Positions 18,793-29,025 of a stretch of DNA of 64,000 bases are shown here, one piece after another. The position numbers and the translations under genes are program-made. This DNA is from Pseudolabrys sp. (GTDB taxonomy: Bacteria > Pseudomonadota > Alphaproteobacteria > Rhizobiales > Xanthobacteraceae). Each line of letters opens with the position of its first letter. Within the stretch, counting starts at the first letter, position 1. The stretch is taken from contig JAHCKG010000001.1 in NCBI GenBank assembly GCA_026125895.1, forward strand, positions 1 to 64,000. The letters run 5' to 3'. The notes beneath the pieces were generated by a model. That model was not told the origin of the DNA and ran no database searches. It worked only from the letters and a program-made list of their open reading frames with translations.

Positions 18793-19767
18793 CTATTTCA
18801 GCGCCATCACCTTGATGACGGCCGGCCCGAGGATGACGACAAACAGCACGGGCAGGAAGAACAGGATCATCGGCACCGTCAGCTTCGGCGGCAGGCCGGC
18901 AGCCTTCTTCTCGGCTTCGGACATGCGCATGTCGCGGTTTTCCTGCGCCATGACGCGCAGCATGTTGGCGAGCGGCGTGCCGTATTTCTCCGCCTGGGTC
19001 AGCGCGATGCACACCGATTTGACGCCCTCGAGATCGGTGCGCTTGGCGAGATTGTCGTAGGCCTGCCGGCGGTCGGGCAGGTAGGACAGTTCCGCCGTGG
19101 TCAAGGTCAGCTCTTCGGCCAGCGGCACCGATTGCGTGCCGATTTCCTCGCTCACCTTCTTGAGCGCGGCTTCGATCGACATGCCGGATTCGACGCAGAT
19201 CAGCAGCAGGTCGAGCGTGTCGGGGAAGGCGCGCTTGATCGAGGTCTGGCGCTTCTGGATCTTGTTCTTCAACAGCATCAGCGGCAGGTGCATGCCGAGA
19301 TAGGCGGCGCCGATGCACAAGCCGACCTTCACCGTGGCTGGCTGTCCGAAGTCGGTGACGACGAACAGGTAGAACCCGGCGACCAGGAACGCCGCGATCG
19401 GCGTCACCATGCGCACGAAGAGGAAGGTGATGTACGGCGCCTGACCGCGATAGCCGGCCTGCACCAGCTTCAGCCGCGCTTCCTCCTGGCCGAACCACTT
19501 GTTCAGGTTGAAGTTGTCGACGGTCTTCTGAATGTACTGCTTCGGCGATTGCCGCAGCGACACCTTGTCCTTCTGCTGCGCCATGCGCTCGCGCTCGCGG
19601 GCGCGGATCTTCTCGCGCTCGACGGCGACCGCCTTCATGCGCTTGTCGAGCGGGTTGGCGAAGACGATCGGCATGGCGATGGTCAGCACAGTCGCCATGG
19701 CGGCGACGGCGGCCAGAATCACCGTCATCGTCTGGGGGTTCAACGCATTTGCGATCAGGTCGATCAT
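18793..19767 (-). CDS. tadC: Tad pilus inner-membrane platform protein TadC
   Basis: The 324-residue protein has the type II secretion F domain (about 165-290) flanked by membrane segments near residues 12-35, 125-150 and 295-322. TadC and TadB form the inner-membrane platform on which the TadA ATPase acts to assemble Flp pilin. The gene lies 13 bases after tadB in the same direction and ends the leftward pilus operon. Confidence 0.92.
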   Translation of the reverse strand: MIDLIANALNPQTMTVILAAVAAMATVLTIAMPIVFANPLDKRMKAVAVEREKIRARERERMAQQKDKVSLRQSPKQYIQKTVDNFNLNKWFGQEEARLKLVQAGYRGQAPYITFLFVRMVTPIAAFLVAGFYLFVVTDFGQPATVKVGLCIGAAYLGMHLPLMLLKNKIQKRQTSIKRAFPDTLDLLLICVESGMSIEAALKKVSEEIGTQSVPLAEELTLTTAELSYLPDRRQAYDNLAKRTDLEGVKSVCIALTQAEKYGTPLANMLRVMAQENRDMRMSEAEKKAAGLPPKLTVPMILFFLPVLFVVILGPAVIKVMALK

Positions 19768-19780
19768 CGGTCCAACATCG

Positions 19781-20752
19781 TCAGAAGTCGAAATTGATCA
19801 TCTTCTTCATCACCAAGACGCCCATCATCATCCACACCGCCGATCCCGCCAGCATGATGTTGCCGAGCGTTTCGCTGAACAGCAGGTTGATGTATGCGGG
19901 GCTGGTGAGCCAGACGAGCCCCATCACCGCCAGCGGCAGACAGCCGATGATGGCGGCGGACGCCTTGGCTTCCTGCGACATCGCCTGGATCTTGGCCTTC
20001 ATCTTCTTGCGGTCGCGCAGCACGCGCGACAGGTTGCCCAAAGTCTCCGCCAGGTTGCCGCCGGCCTTCTGCTGGATGGCGATGACGATGCCGAAGAAGT
20101 TGGCCTCCGGCAGCGGCATGCGCTCGTACAGCTTGCCGCAGGCTTCGCCCAGCGGCATGCCGATGGCCTGGGTCTCGAGGATGGCGCGAAACTCCGAGCG
20201 CACCGGCTCCGGCGAGTCGATCGTGATCATCTTGATGCAATCGAGCAGCGGCAGACCGGCCTTGACGCCGCGGACGATGACGTCGACGGCGTCGGGAAAC
20301 GCGTTGAGAAACTTGTTCTCGCGCCGCTTCTTCAGAAAGCCGAGCAGCCAGCGCGGCAAACCGAAAGCGCCGGCAAAGCCCAGGCCGAGCGCCGGCAACA
20401 GCCCGGCGCCGGAGGCGAAGCCGAACAGGAACAGGCCGAAACCGATGGCGGCCGACACCACAAAGAACGTCTGCTTCGACCAACTCAAGCCGGACTGCGC
20501 GATGCGAACCGCGAGCGGCGGCGATTTTGCCTTTTTCTGCCGCTCCTCGAATTCCTTGAGCGTATTCTCGATCGTGTCGCGGCGGCTCTTCTGCGGGCTG
20601 GCGCGCGTCGCCCGCGACGCCGGCTGTGCGCGGGCCACGCTGGCCACGCGCTTTTCGGCGGCCTTTTCGCCGGACAGGATCGGATAGACGAACACATAAG
20701 CGATGCCGCCGACGGCGAGCGCCGCGAGCAGGAAGACCGGCAGCTGTTCCAT
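19781..20752 (-). CDS. tadB: Tad pilus inner-membrane platform protein TadB
   Basis: The 323-residue paralogue of TadC has an N-terminal membrane helix (residues 4-24), a basic cytosolic stretch (about 30-85), two further helices and a T2SSF domain (about 160-285), ending in a membrane helix. It has an excellent AAAGGAGGT ribosome site 7 bases before ATG 20752, and follows tadA by 12 bases. Role: part of the membrane platform for pilin extrusion. Confidence 0.93.
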   Translation of the reverse strand: MEQLPVFLLAALAVGGIAYVFVYPILSGEKAAEKRVASVARAQPASRATRASPQKSRRDTIENTLKEFEERQKKAKSPPLAVRIAQSGLSWSKQTFFVVSAAIGFGLFLFGFASGAGLLPALGLGFAGAFGLPRWLLGFLKKRRENKFLNAFPDAVDVIVRGVKAGLPLLDCIKMITIDSPEPVRSEFRAILETQAIGMPLGEACGKLYERMPLPEANFFGIVIAIQQKAGGNLAETLGNLSRVLRDRKKMKAKIQAMSQEAKASAAIIGCLPLAVMGLVWLTSPAYINLLFSETLGNIMLAGSAVWMMMGVLVMKKMINFDF

Positions 20753-20764
20753 GCCCGACCTCCT

Positions 20765-22297
<1,533 letters not shown>

Positions 22298-22331
22298 GTT
22301 ACTTCACTCCAGACAATCGATCGCGGCGACG

Positions 22332-23606
22332 CTAGCCGGTGCGCTTGAGCAGCTTGCCGAGCAGGCTCGGCCGGCCGCGCTTGGCTTCGGCGCGGCCGGT
22401 CAACACTTGCGCCATCTGACGGAACAGCTCCGCCGTCTTATGGCCGGCCGACACCTCGGCGATCATCTGGCCGTTATTGGCGGCCGTGCCGAAGAGTTGC
22501 GGCTCGAACGGGATGATGGTCAGCGGCTGGTCTTCCAGCGCCTTGGCGAAATCGGCGGGCGCGATTTCCGGCCGCTTCGGCACGCCGACCTGGTTCAGGC
22601 AGTAGTGCGGGCGATGATCGTTCGGCCGCGCGAGGCGCAGGAGATCGACCATGTTCTTGGCGTTGCGCAGGTTGGCGAGGTCGGGACCGGCGACGATGAG
22701 GATCTCGTCGGCGCTGACCAGCAGCCGCTTGGTCCAGCCCGACCAGACATGCGGGATGTCGAGGATCACGCAGGGGATCGAGGCGCGCATCGAGTCGAGG
22801 ATGCCGTCGAACGCCTCGGCGCCGAAGTCGTAGACGCGATCGAGCGTCGCCGGCGCGGCCAGCAGGCTCAGGTGATCGGTGCACTTGGACAGCAGGCGGT
22901 CGACGAAAGCGGTATCGATGCGATCCGGCGAGAACACCGCGTCGGCGATGCCCTGCGGCGGATCCTGGTTGTAGTCGAGGCCCGCGGTGCCGAAGGCCAG
23001 ATCGAGATCGGTGACGACGGTGTCGAGGCTGAGGTCGCGGGCGATGGCCCAGGAAATGTTGTGGGCCACGGTCGAGGCGCCGACGCCGCCCTTGGCGCCG
23101 ACGACGGCGATGATGCGGCCGACAGGCTTGGCTTCCGGTGCATGGAACAGCCCGCAGACGGCGCGCACGACGTCAATCGTCGAGACCGGCGCGATCAGAT
23201 AGTCGCTGACGCCGCGCCGCGTCAGCTCGCGATAGAGCATGACGTCGTTGATACGGCCGACGACGATGACGCGCGTGCCGGCGTCGCAGACTTCGGCGAG
23301 CTGGTCGAGGCGCGTGAGGATGGCATCGCCGCGGCTCTCCGCCTCGATGATGATGACGTTCGGCGTCGGCGAATTGCGATACGCCTCGACGGCCGCGGTT
23401 GCGCCGCCCATCTGGATCTTCACATGCGCCTTGGCGAGCCGGCGGTCTTCGCCGGCGGATTGCACCGCCGCCGCCGTTTCCACGGTCTCGCAGAACGCCT
23501 GCACCGACACGCGGGGCGCCGGCGCGATGTGTTCCTCAGCCGGCAACGCTTGCGGCGCCAGGCTGATGTCTTCCGATGGAGGGATGAGGCTGCCGTTCTT
23601 GATCAT
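22332..23606 (-). CDS. cpaE: Pilus assembly protein CpaE/TadZ (ParA/MinD-like)
   Basis: The 424-residue protein has a receiver-like N-terminal domain (about 60-155) and a MinD/ParA-type ATPase domain from about 165, with deviant Walker A KGGVGAST at 172-179 and a hydrophobic DLDLAFGTAG segment. TadZ/CpaE proteins mark the cell pole for the pilus apparatus. ATG 23606 overlaps the cpaD stop (ATGA), implying coupled translation. A longer frame runs upstream to 23867 but lies inside cpaD and is rejected. Confidence 0.93.
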   Translation of the reverse strand: MIKNGSLIPPSEDISLAPQALPAEEHIAPAPRVSVQAFCETVETAAAVQSAGEDRRLAKAHVKIQMGGATAAVEAYRNSPTPNVIIIEAESRGDAILTRLDQLAEVCDAGTRVIVVGRINDVMLYRELTRRGVSDYLIAPVSTIDVVRAVCGLFHAPEAKPVGRIIAVVGAKGGVGASTVAHNISWAIARDLSLDTVVTDLDLAFGTAGLDYNQDPPQGIADAVFSPDRIDTAFVDRLLSKCTDHLSLLAAPATLDRVYDFGAEAFDGILDSMRASIPCVILDIPHVWSGWTKRLLVSADEILIVAGPDLANLRNAKNMVDLLRLARPNDHRPHYCLNQVGVPKRPEIAPADFAKALEDQPLTIIPFEPQLFGTAANNGQMIAEVSAGHKTAELFRQMAQVLTGRAEAKRGRPSLLGKLLKRTG

Positions 23607-24337
23607 TTGCCCAAATCGCTGATCTTGCCGGCGTCGTAGCCGGAGTAGGTGCCGCTCGGGCTTTCGCCCCGGCGATATTTGTCCATGGCCACCGAGCGCC
23701 GTGCGGCCCAGGTCGGCGATTCGCCGCGCGGCTGCACGAGGTCGGCGGGGTTGTCGATCTGCGAGGCGAGATTGCGCTGCGTCGCGCAGCCGAAATTCCA
23801 GTACGGCCGATTCTCGAAGTATTCGCGGCCGGCGCTGGGGCCCAGATCCTTCGGCCACTGTCCGCACGGGCCGGCCTCGGCCATCATCTTCGAATATTGC
23901 AGCTTGATGCTGGTCAGCGAAGCCGCTTCCGGCCGGTACTTCCGCACGAAGACCGCGTTGCGTGGCACGGCCGACGCGGCGAAGATCGAATGGATCTCGC
24001 GCATCGTGTCGGCGGCCGCCCGGTCGGTGCCGCCGCCTTGCGGCACTTCGACGACGATGCCGCTATTGGCTTCGTGCCGCCAATTCTGCGCGAATGCGAG
24101 CACGTCGGCGCGCTGCGACGGCGTCAAGCCGCCGCGATTGCGGCCGACGAAGACATCGACCTGGCGCGCGCCTTCACGGACCGTGATCGGATGACGATCG
24201 CGGTAATCGCTCGGGACATCGTTGCGCGCGGTCTGCGTCTGGTAGCAGCCGCCCAGCAGGCTCGTGAGCGCCGCGGCGGCAATCAGCCGAAGCGCCGCCT
24301 GGCGGCGCCTGTCGGCCGGAATTCGCAAAGCTGTCAT
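23603..24337 (-). CDS. cpaD: Pilus assembly lipoprotein CpaD
   Basis: The 244-residue protein has a lipoprotein signal with lipobox LLGGC (Cys31) and a CpaD-type domain with the FGCATQRNLA segment near residue 185. CpaD supports the outer-membrane secretin. ATG 24337 is chosen for its upstream GGAG and correct signal length; a TTG at 24358 is less likely. It starts 17 bases after cpaC and overlaps cpaE by four bases. Confidence 0.92.
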   Translation of the reverse strand: MTALRIPADRRRQAALRLIAAAALTSLLGGCYQTQTARNDVPSDYRDRHPITVREGARQVDVFVGRNRGGLTPSQRADVLAFAQNWRHEANSGIVVEVPQGGGTDRAAADTMREIHSIFAASAVPRNAVFVRKYRPEAASLTSIKLQYSKMMAEAGPCGQWPKDLGPSAGREYFENRPYWNFGCATQRNLASQIDNPADLVQPRGESPTWAARRSVAMDKYRRGESPSGTYSGYDAGKISDLGK

Positions 24338-24354
24338 CACACCGTCTCCGCCGC

Positions 24355-25821
24355 TCAATCGAGGATGAAACCGTATTTGCCGTGATAGTCCGCCGCCGCC
24401 GGTTTGTTTGTATTGCCGGGGTCGCCATAGATCCGATTGAGGCGGCCGAGCAGCGCGGTCGACGGGTCGCTCGGGTCGGCGAAGCCGTCATCCGGCCGCG
24501 ACAATTGCTTCTGCGCCACGGCGCGCACGATGTAGGGCGTCACGATGACGACCAGCTCGGTCTGGTTGTTGATGTAGTCGCGGCTTCTGAACAGCGCGCC
24601 GAGGATCGGCACCTGCATCAGGCCGGGGACACCGTTGATCTGCTGCTTGGTCTTTTCCTGGATCATGCCGGCAAGCGTCAGCGAACCGCCCGAAGGGATT
24701 TCCACGGTGGTTTCGGCGCGCCGCGTCGTGATCGACGGGATGGTGAGCGACTGGGTCGCGCCCGGCACCGTCAGGGTCAGTGCGTTGTCGGTCGACAGGT
24801 CGGAGACTTCGGTCATCACCTTGAGGCTGATGCGGCCTTCCGACAGCACGACCGGAGTGAACACCAGACCGACGCCGAACTTCTTGAAGTCCACCTGCGA
24901 CTGACAGACCGGCGGCGACTTGGTGGTGTCGCAGGACAGGCCGTTGGGAATGGGGAACTCGCCGCCGGCGACGAAGCTGGCGGTTTCGCCGGAGATGGCG
25001 GTGAGGTTCGGTTCGGCCAGCGTCCGCAGCACGCCAGCGCGATCCATCGCGCGCAGCGTCGCCGTCACGCCTTTGTAGCTGACGCCGAACGCCGTCTCGC
25101 TCAAGGTCTGGCCGACGGCGGAGAACGCATTCTGCGTGTTGAAGGACACCGGATTGCTGGATGTGCCGGCGGACAGATCGACGCCGAGCTGTTTGATGAC
25201 GTCGCGGCGAACTTCGGCGACCGTCACCTTGAGCATGACCTGATCGCGGCCACGGACGGTGATGCCGTTGACGACCTTGGTGCCGTCACCGACCAGGCGC
25301 GACGCGAGATCGAAGGCCTGCTGCGACTCGGCCGCGTTCGCGGCGGAACCCGTCAGCATGATGCCGTCGCCCACGCCTTCGATGCGGATGGTCGCATCGG
25401 GCATCGCCTGCTTGAGCGCAGCGCGCACGCCGTTGAGGTCGCGGGTCACCGCGATATCGAAGCCGGCGATCTGCTTGCCGTTGGCGTCGAAGAAGAAGAT
25501 GTTGGTCTGCCCGACCTTGACGCCGATCATGTAAACCCGGCGGGCGGTGCGCACGACGGCGTTGGCCACCGTGGGATCGGCCACCAGCACGTCCTTGATG
25601 TCGGCCGGCAGGTCGATCGCCACCGACTTGCCGATGCCGAGCGGAATGAAGCGCGAGGTCGCCTCGCTGGCCGCCACCTGGACCACCGGCACGCCGCCGG
25701 TGTCGGCCGCATGCAGCGGCGCTGCGCCGGTGAGCGCCGCTGCCGCCAGCAGCGCCATCGTCAGGCCGGCGCGGATCGAGCGATGTTTCGCCATGGTCAG
25801 AAGTTTCCTTCGAACGATCAT
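24355..25821 (-). CDS. cpaC: Pilus secretin CpaC (RcpA)
   Basis: The 488-residue outer-membrane secretin has a signal peptide (cleavage after PLHA), a pilus-formation N-terminal domain (about 50-125), a BON-like domain (about 130-200) and the secretin core (about 270-440) with the VEIPSGGSLTLAGM motif. It forms the channel through which Flp pili exit. ATG 25821 overlaps the cpaB stop as ATGA, suggesting coupling; an internal ATG at 25794 would also keep the signal peptide. Confidence 0.94.
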   Translation of the reverse strand: MIVRRKLLTMAKHRSIRAGLTMALLAAAALTGAAPLHAADTGGVPVVQVAASEATSRFIPLGIGKSVAIDLPADIKDVLVADPTVANAVVRTARRVYMIGVKVGQTNIFFFDANGKQIAGFDIAVTRDLNGVRAALKQAMPDATIRIEGVGDGIMLTGSAANAAESQQAFDLASRLVGDGTKVVNGITVRGRDQVMLKVTVAEVRRDVIKQLGVDLSAGTSSNPVSFNTQNAFSAVGQTLSETAFGVSYKGVTATLRAMDRAGVLRTLAEPNLTAISGETASFVAGGEFPIPNGLSCDTTKSPPVCQSQVDFKKFGVGLVFTPVVLSEGRISLKVMTEVSDLSTDNALTLTVPGATQSLTIPSITTRRAETTVEIPSGGSLTLAGMIQEKTKQQINGVPGLMQVPILGALFRSRDYINNQTELVVIVTPYIVRAVAQKQLSRPDDGFADPSDPSTALLGRLNRIYGDPGNTNKPAAADYHGKYGFILD

Positions 25822-26606
25822 CGCGGTGTGCTCACGGTGGAAACGCCGAAGCGGACGATGTTGACGCCGACGTTACGCGGACCTTCGACCGGCCCGTCGT
25901 TCTTCTCGGCGTCGGTGATGCTGCGCAGCGCCAGCGACAGCGTGCCGCGCTGCTGCGACAAAGCGAGCGTTTCGACCTGCGGCGGCGACAATTCGAGCGT
26001 CGCCGTCTTGCCGACCACGACCTTCTGTCCGTTCTTCTCTTCGACGTTCTGGTCGATCGCCAGAACGCGGATGTTGCGGAGCACGACCTCGCTGGTGTGG
26101 CTCTCGACGCCGGTCGCCTTTTCGGCCTCGCGGTCGCGGCGCGTCAGGATCACATCGACATGGTCGTTCGGCAGGATGAAGCCGCCGGCCGACGTTTCCG
26201 GCGAGATCGTCGTCGAAACCGCGCGCATGCCCGGCGGCAGGATCGCCGCCATGAAGCCGGAGCCTTTGGCGTTGACGAGCTTGGCTTCGCGGATCGGTTC
26301 GCCCGACACGAAGGGATAGCGCGCGATTTGGCCCGACAGGTTCTCGATGGCGGCGGGGCGATCACTCTTGCGGATGAAGTTGCCGGTGGCCGCTTCCATC
26401 GGCCAGGCCTGCCACTCGATGTCGCCGGCGCTCAGCGCCTGGCCCATGCCGATGTTGTTCTTGGCGACGAGGACATCGACCGTTGCCGGTGCGACAGCCA
26501 CAGGGGCTGGAGTTTCCGGCGGCTTCTGGCTGCGGCCTGCCAGCATCGCCGCAACGCCGCCGGCGGCGACGGCGACTGTCAAAACCACGATGCGCGCGGC
26601 TTTCAT
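25818..26606 (-). CDS. cpaB: Pilus assembly protein CpaB (RcpC)
   Basis: The 262-residue protein has an N-terminal membrane/signal segment (residues 5-25), a SAF/antifreeze-like domain (about 45-110) and the RcpC-type C-terminal part. It is a periplasmic component that associates with the secretin in Tad systems. It begins the cpaB-C-D-E-F-tadB-C run after a 173-base gap from cpaA, which may hold a second promoter. Confidence 0.92.
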   Translation of the reverse strand: MKAARIVVLTVAVAAGGVAAMLAGRSQKPPETPAPVAVAPATVDVLVAKNNIGMGQALSAGDIEWQAWPMEAATGNFIRKSDRPAAIENLSGQIARYPFVSGEPIREAKLVNAKGSGFMAAILPPGMRAVSTTISPETSAGGFILPNDHVDVILTRRDREAEKATGVESHTSEVVLRNIRVLAIDQNVEEKNGQKVVVGKTATLELSPPQVETLALSQQRGTLSLALRSITDAEKNDGPVEGPRNVGVNIVRFGVSTVSTPR

Positions 26607-26683
26607 ACGCTCACTCTCACCAAACAGACGGACGGATCGCCGTCAAAACCCACATGGCGGCCGAAGCAGCCGCGTGCATGGAT

Positions 26684-26702
26684 TTGACCAGCTAAAGGTC
26701 AA
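26684..26702. promoter_or_regulatory. Inverted repeat upstream of cpaB, candidate operator
   Basis: TTGACC and GGTCAA form perfect 6-bp arms separated by 7 bases, in the gap 78-96 bases upstream of the cpaB start. It could be a regulator site for the pilus operon. No other copy was noticed, so this is tentative. Confidence 0.35.
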
Positions 26703-26779
26703 GGCATGGTTAAGGAGCGGTGACTAAGTCGAGTTAATAAACGGTTGCCGCTCGACGTTCGGCGATCAAGGCGCAGGCC

Positions 26780-27295
26780 TCACGGCGTGGCGCCCGGCAT
26801 CCATCCGGTCTTCGGATAAATGATCAGCGCGGCGGCGGCCAGCGCGATGCCGTAAGGAATGCCGCCGCGCTCCTCGTGCAGCCGCATGATCCAGGGATGC
26901 CGCGTCAGCGCTTGCGGCAAAGGGAGCTTGCGGAACTGCAGCAGGGCGAGCGTCAAGGCGCCGCCGAAGATCGACGCATAGAGAGCGTAGTCGAGCAGGT
27001 GATCGAAGCCGAACCACAAGGCCGTGGCGGCGAACAGCTTGGCGTCGCCGCCGCCGATCCAGCCGCGCGCGAAGAAGATGAAGCCGACCACCAGCACGGC
27101 GGCGGCGGCCGCGACGTGCATGCCGATCGCGGCAAGCGGCATGCCGGCCGCCAGCGCCAGGACCAGGAAGCCGGCGGACAAAGCCAGCGACAGCCGGTTG
27201 GAGATCGTCATGGTGAGGAGGTCGCTGGAGGCGGCGAATGCCATCAGCGCCGGGAACAGAACGACCCTGATCACGTCGAACGCCGTCATCTCCAC
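26780..27295 (-). CDS. cpaA: Prepilin peptidase CpaA
   Basis: The 171-residue inner-membrane aspartic protease cleaves the leader of Flp pilin and TadE-type pseudopilins. Both catalytic aspartates are visible: Asp25 in SSDLLTMTISN and Asp84 in GGGDAKL, each next to a membrane helix. It is short and lacks an N-methyltransferase domain, as usual for CpaA/TadV. It lies between the pilin gene and cpaB on the same strand. Confidence 0.93.
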   Translation of the reverse strand: MEMTAFDVIRVVLFPALMAFAASSDLLTMTISNRLSLALSAGFLVLALAAGMPLAAIGMHVAAAAAVLVVGFIFFARGWIGGGDAKLFAATALWFGFDHLLDYALYASIFGGALTLALLQFRKLPLPQALTRHPWIMRLHEERGGIPYGIALAAAALIIYPKTGWMPGATP

Positions 27296-27402
27296 ATCCT
27301 TTGATTCAGCCGGCGCGTCGGGCGCTGCGGCAGCAGCCCGAGGCTAGCGCCGATTTGCTTGCCGTTCGGTTAGCGCAATCGCGACAAGACGCCGGAATGG
27401 CA

Positions 27403-27430
27403 AAGGGCCCCGGATTTCACCGGAGCCCTT
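27403..27430. terminator. Hairpin after the Flp pilin gene
   Basis: 11-bp arms (27403-27413 and 27420-27430, one G-T type mismatch) lie 22 bases past the pilin stop codon on the minus strand, with a short T run. It probably terminates or attenuates transcription so that pilin is made in excess over the machinery genes. Confidence 0.75.
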
Positions 27431-27452
27431 AGAGAACTCAAAACCGCCCGGC

Positions 27453-27617
27453 TTATTTCAGCTGGGTCGAGATGCTGTTGAACGAGGTGTTGAGCTTGGT
27501 GCCGATCGTGTTGACGACCGAGATGATGGCGACGGCGATGCCGGCGGCGATAAGGCCGTATTCGATGGCGGTCGCGCCCGAATCGTCCTTCATAAAACGC
27601 ACGAACAGGTTCTTCAT
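27453..27617 (-). CDS. Flp family type IVb pilin
   Basis: The 54-residue prepilin has a short leader ending at Gly14 and the mature start ATAIEYGLIA, with the Glu-Tyr pair (E19, Y20) that defines Flp pilins, followed by one hydrophobic helix. It is the major subunit of the Tad pilus and is processed by CpaA. ATG 27617 has GGAG six bases upstream. A hairpin follows the gene, consistent with high, separate expression of the subunit. Confidence 0.95.
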   Translation of the reverse strand: MKNLFVRFMKDDSGATAIEYGLIAAGIAVAIISVVNTIGTKLNTSFNSISTQLK

Positions 27618-28075
27618 CGGTAGCTCCATTGAGATCCACGTGGGCTGAGCAGGTCCAGAACGCGGATGACAGCCGCCGTCCTGATGCCTGGCACCATACG
27701 AGGGAGGTCTTGCGGCTGTCTTAATGTGATCTAAGAAATACAGGGGCATTTTGCGGTATTAGAGCGTAGTTAATGAGTCGTAACCTAATGAATATTATGG
27801 TTAAGAATCCATTTATAATGTAATACCAAAAGATATTCTATTGTTTCGCTATCAAATACATTCAGTTAAGCTAGCTGAGGACCGGCAATTTTGAACCAAT
27901 ACGTTCAGAATCGGCCAAAGTATTCACGGGGCAATACTTTGGCGGCCGGCGTGGCTGCTTGCCGCGCCCCTGCGCGACGGCCATGCGCTGGCGCTAATTT
28001 TTACATCCTTCACCAGTAATTAATACGCAAAGCGGATACCCGAGCAGCTGAAGACGTCATCGCGCGGGCCGCAGC
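27618..28075. promoter_or_regulatory. AT-rich divergent intergenic region between pilin and hydroxylase genes
   Basis: This 458-base gap holds no gene I can support. Positions 27720-27890 are strikingly AT-rich compared with the rest of the window and should carry promoters for the leftward pilin gene and perhaps the rightward gene. It contains two notable palindromes: an AT-rich one at 27781-27803 and a perfect 11-bp inverted repeat at 27914-27943. Confidence 0.6.
27914..27943. promoter_or_regulatory. Perfect 11-bp inverted repeat, candidate operator
   Basis: Arms GCCAAAGTATT and AATACTTTGGC are perfect and separated by 8 bases. No T run follows, so a dimeric regulator site is more likely than a terminator. 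It is 132 bases upstream of the hydroxylase-type gene. Confidence 0.5.
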
Positions 28076-28906
28076 ATGCTCAACCAAATTTATTCAGTTT
28101 TCGAGGTTGCCGGTGAAACGGTGATCTACAAGATCCTGCCGATCACCGTCTTGATGGGCCTGGTCTTCGCCGTCCTGACGCACTGGTCGGCCTGCAATCC
28201 CGGACAGGTGTGGTGGAGGAAGCGGGAGATCGTTACCGATGTCCTGTACTGGTTCATCATCCCGGTGCTGGCGCGCTTCGTGCGCATCGGCCTGATGGTG
28301 ACCGGCGCGGCCTACATCTACGGCATCCATACCGCCGACGCGCTGATGGCCCTGTTCGACGACGGCTTCGGCCCGCTCGCCCGGCTGCCGCACTGGGCGC
28401 AAGGCCTCGTCTTCCTCGTCGCCTCCGATTTTCTGCTGTACTGGTTTCACCGCCTCTATCACGGCGCCACCATGTGGAAGTATCACGCCGTCCATCACTC
28501 CTCGACCGAGGTGGACTGGATCTCGGCGGCGCGCTTCCACCCGATCAATATCCTGTTCGGCACCGTGCTGGTCGATGCCGCGCTGCTGCTGGCCGGCATC
28601 TCGCCCAATGTCATGCTGTGGGTCGGACCGATCAGCACGTTTTCATCCGCCTTCGTCCACGCCAACCTCAACTGGACGCTGGGGCCGTTCAAATACGTTG
28701 TCGCCGGCCCGGTGTTTCACCGCTGGCATCACACGTCGCCGGACCGTGGCGGCAACATGAATTTCTCCGGCACCTTCCCGATCTGGGATATCCTGTTCGG
28801 CACCTGGTACATGCCCAAGAACGAGTTGCCGGACGCCTATGGCGTCGACGACAAGGACTTTCCGCAAACCTTCGGCGCCCAGATGCTCTATCCGTTCCGC
28901 CAATGA
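28076..28906 (+). CDS. Sterol desaturase/fatty acid hydroxylase family protein
   Basis: The 276-residue membrane protein has several hydrophobic segments and the three His clusters that bind a di-iron centre in this superfamily: HRLYH at 125-129, HAVHH at 137-141 and HRWHH at 215-219. Members insert oxygen or double bonds into lipids. The substrate is unknown. It sits inside the pilus locus, between the pilin gene and the TadE block, without an obvious functional link. Confidence 0.88.
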   Translation: MLNQIYSVFEVAGETVIYKILPITVLMGLVFAVLTHWSACNPGQVWWRKREIVTDVLYWFIIPVLARFVRIGLMVTGAAYIYGIHTADALMALFDDGFGPLARLPHWAQGLVFLVASDFLLYWFHRLYHGATMWKYHAVHHSSTEVDWISAARFHPINILFGTVLVDAALLLAGISPNVMLWVGPISTFSSAFVHANLNWTLGPFKYVVAGPVFHRWHHTSPDRGGNMNFSGTFPIWDILFGTWYMPKNELPDAYGVDDKDFPQTFGAQMLYPFRQ

Positions 28907-29025
28907 ACGGCCGCGGTTCCCGCTCTTTGCACTTCGTTCACCAATTTGCAGTCAACTGAAGCCGTCTCGGCCCGCCGGCGCGTATGGCCGCGCGGGATCA
29001 GTAATGCGTAGCGTTGGAGAGTGCG

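Noticed and set aside
23607-23867. N-terminal extension of cpaE by 87 residues
   Set aside because: The extension overlaps cpaD in another frame; the ATGA overlap at 23603-23606 is the natural junction.
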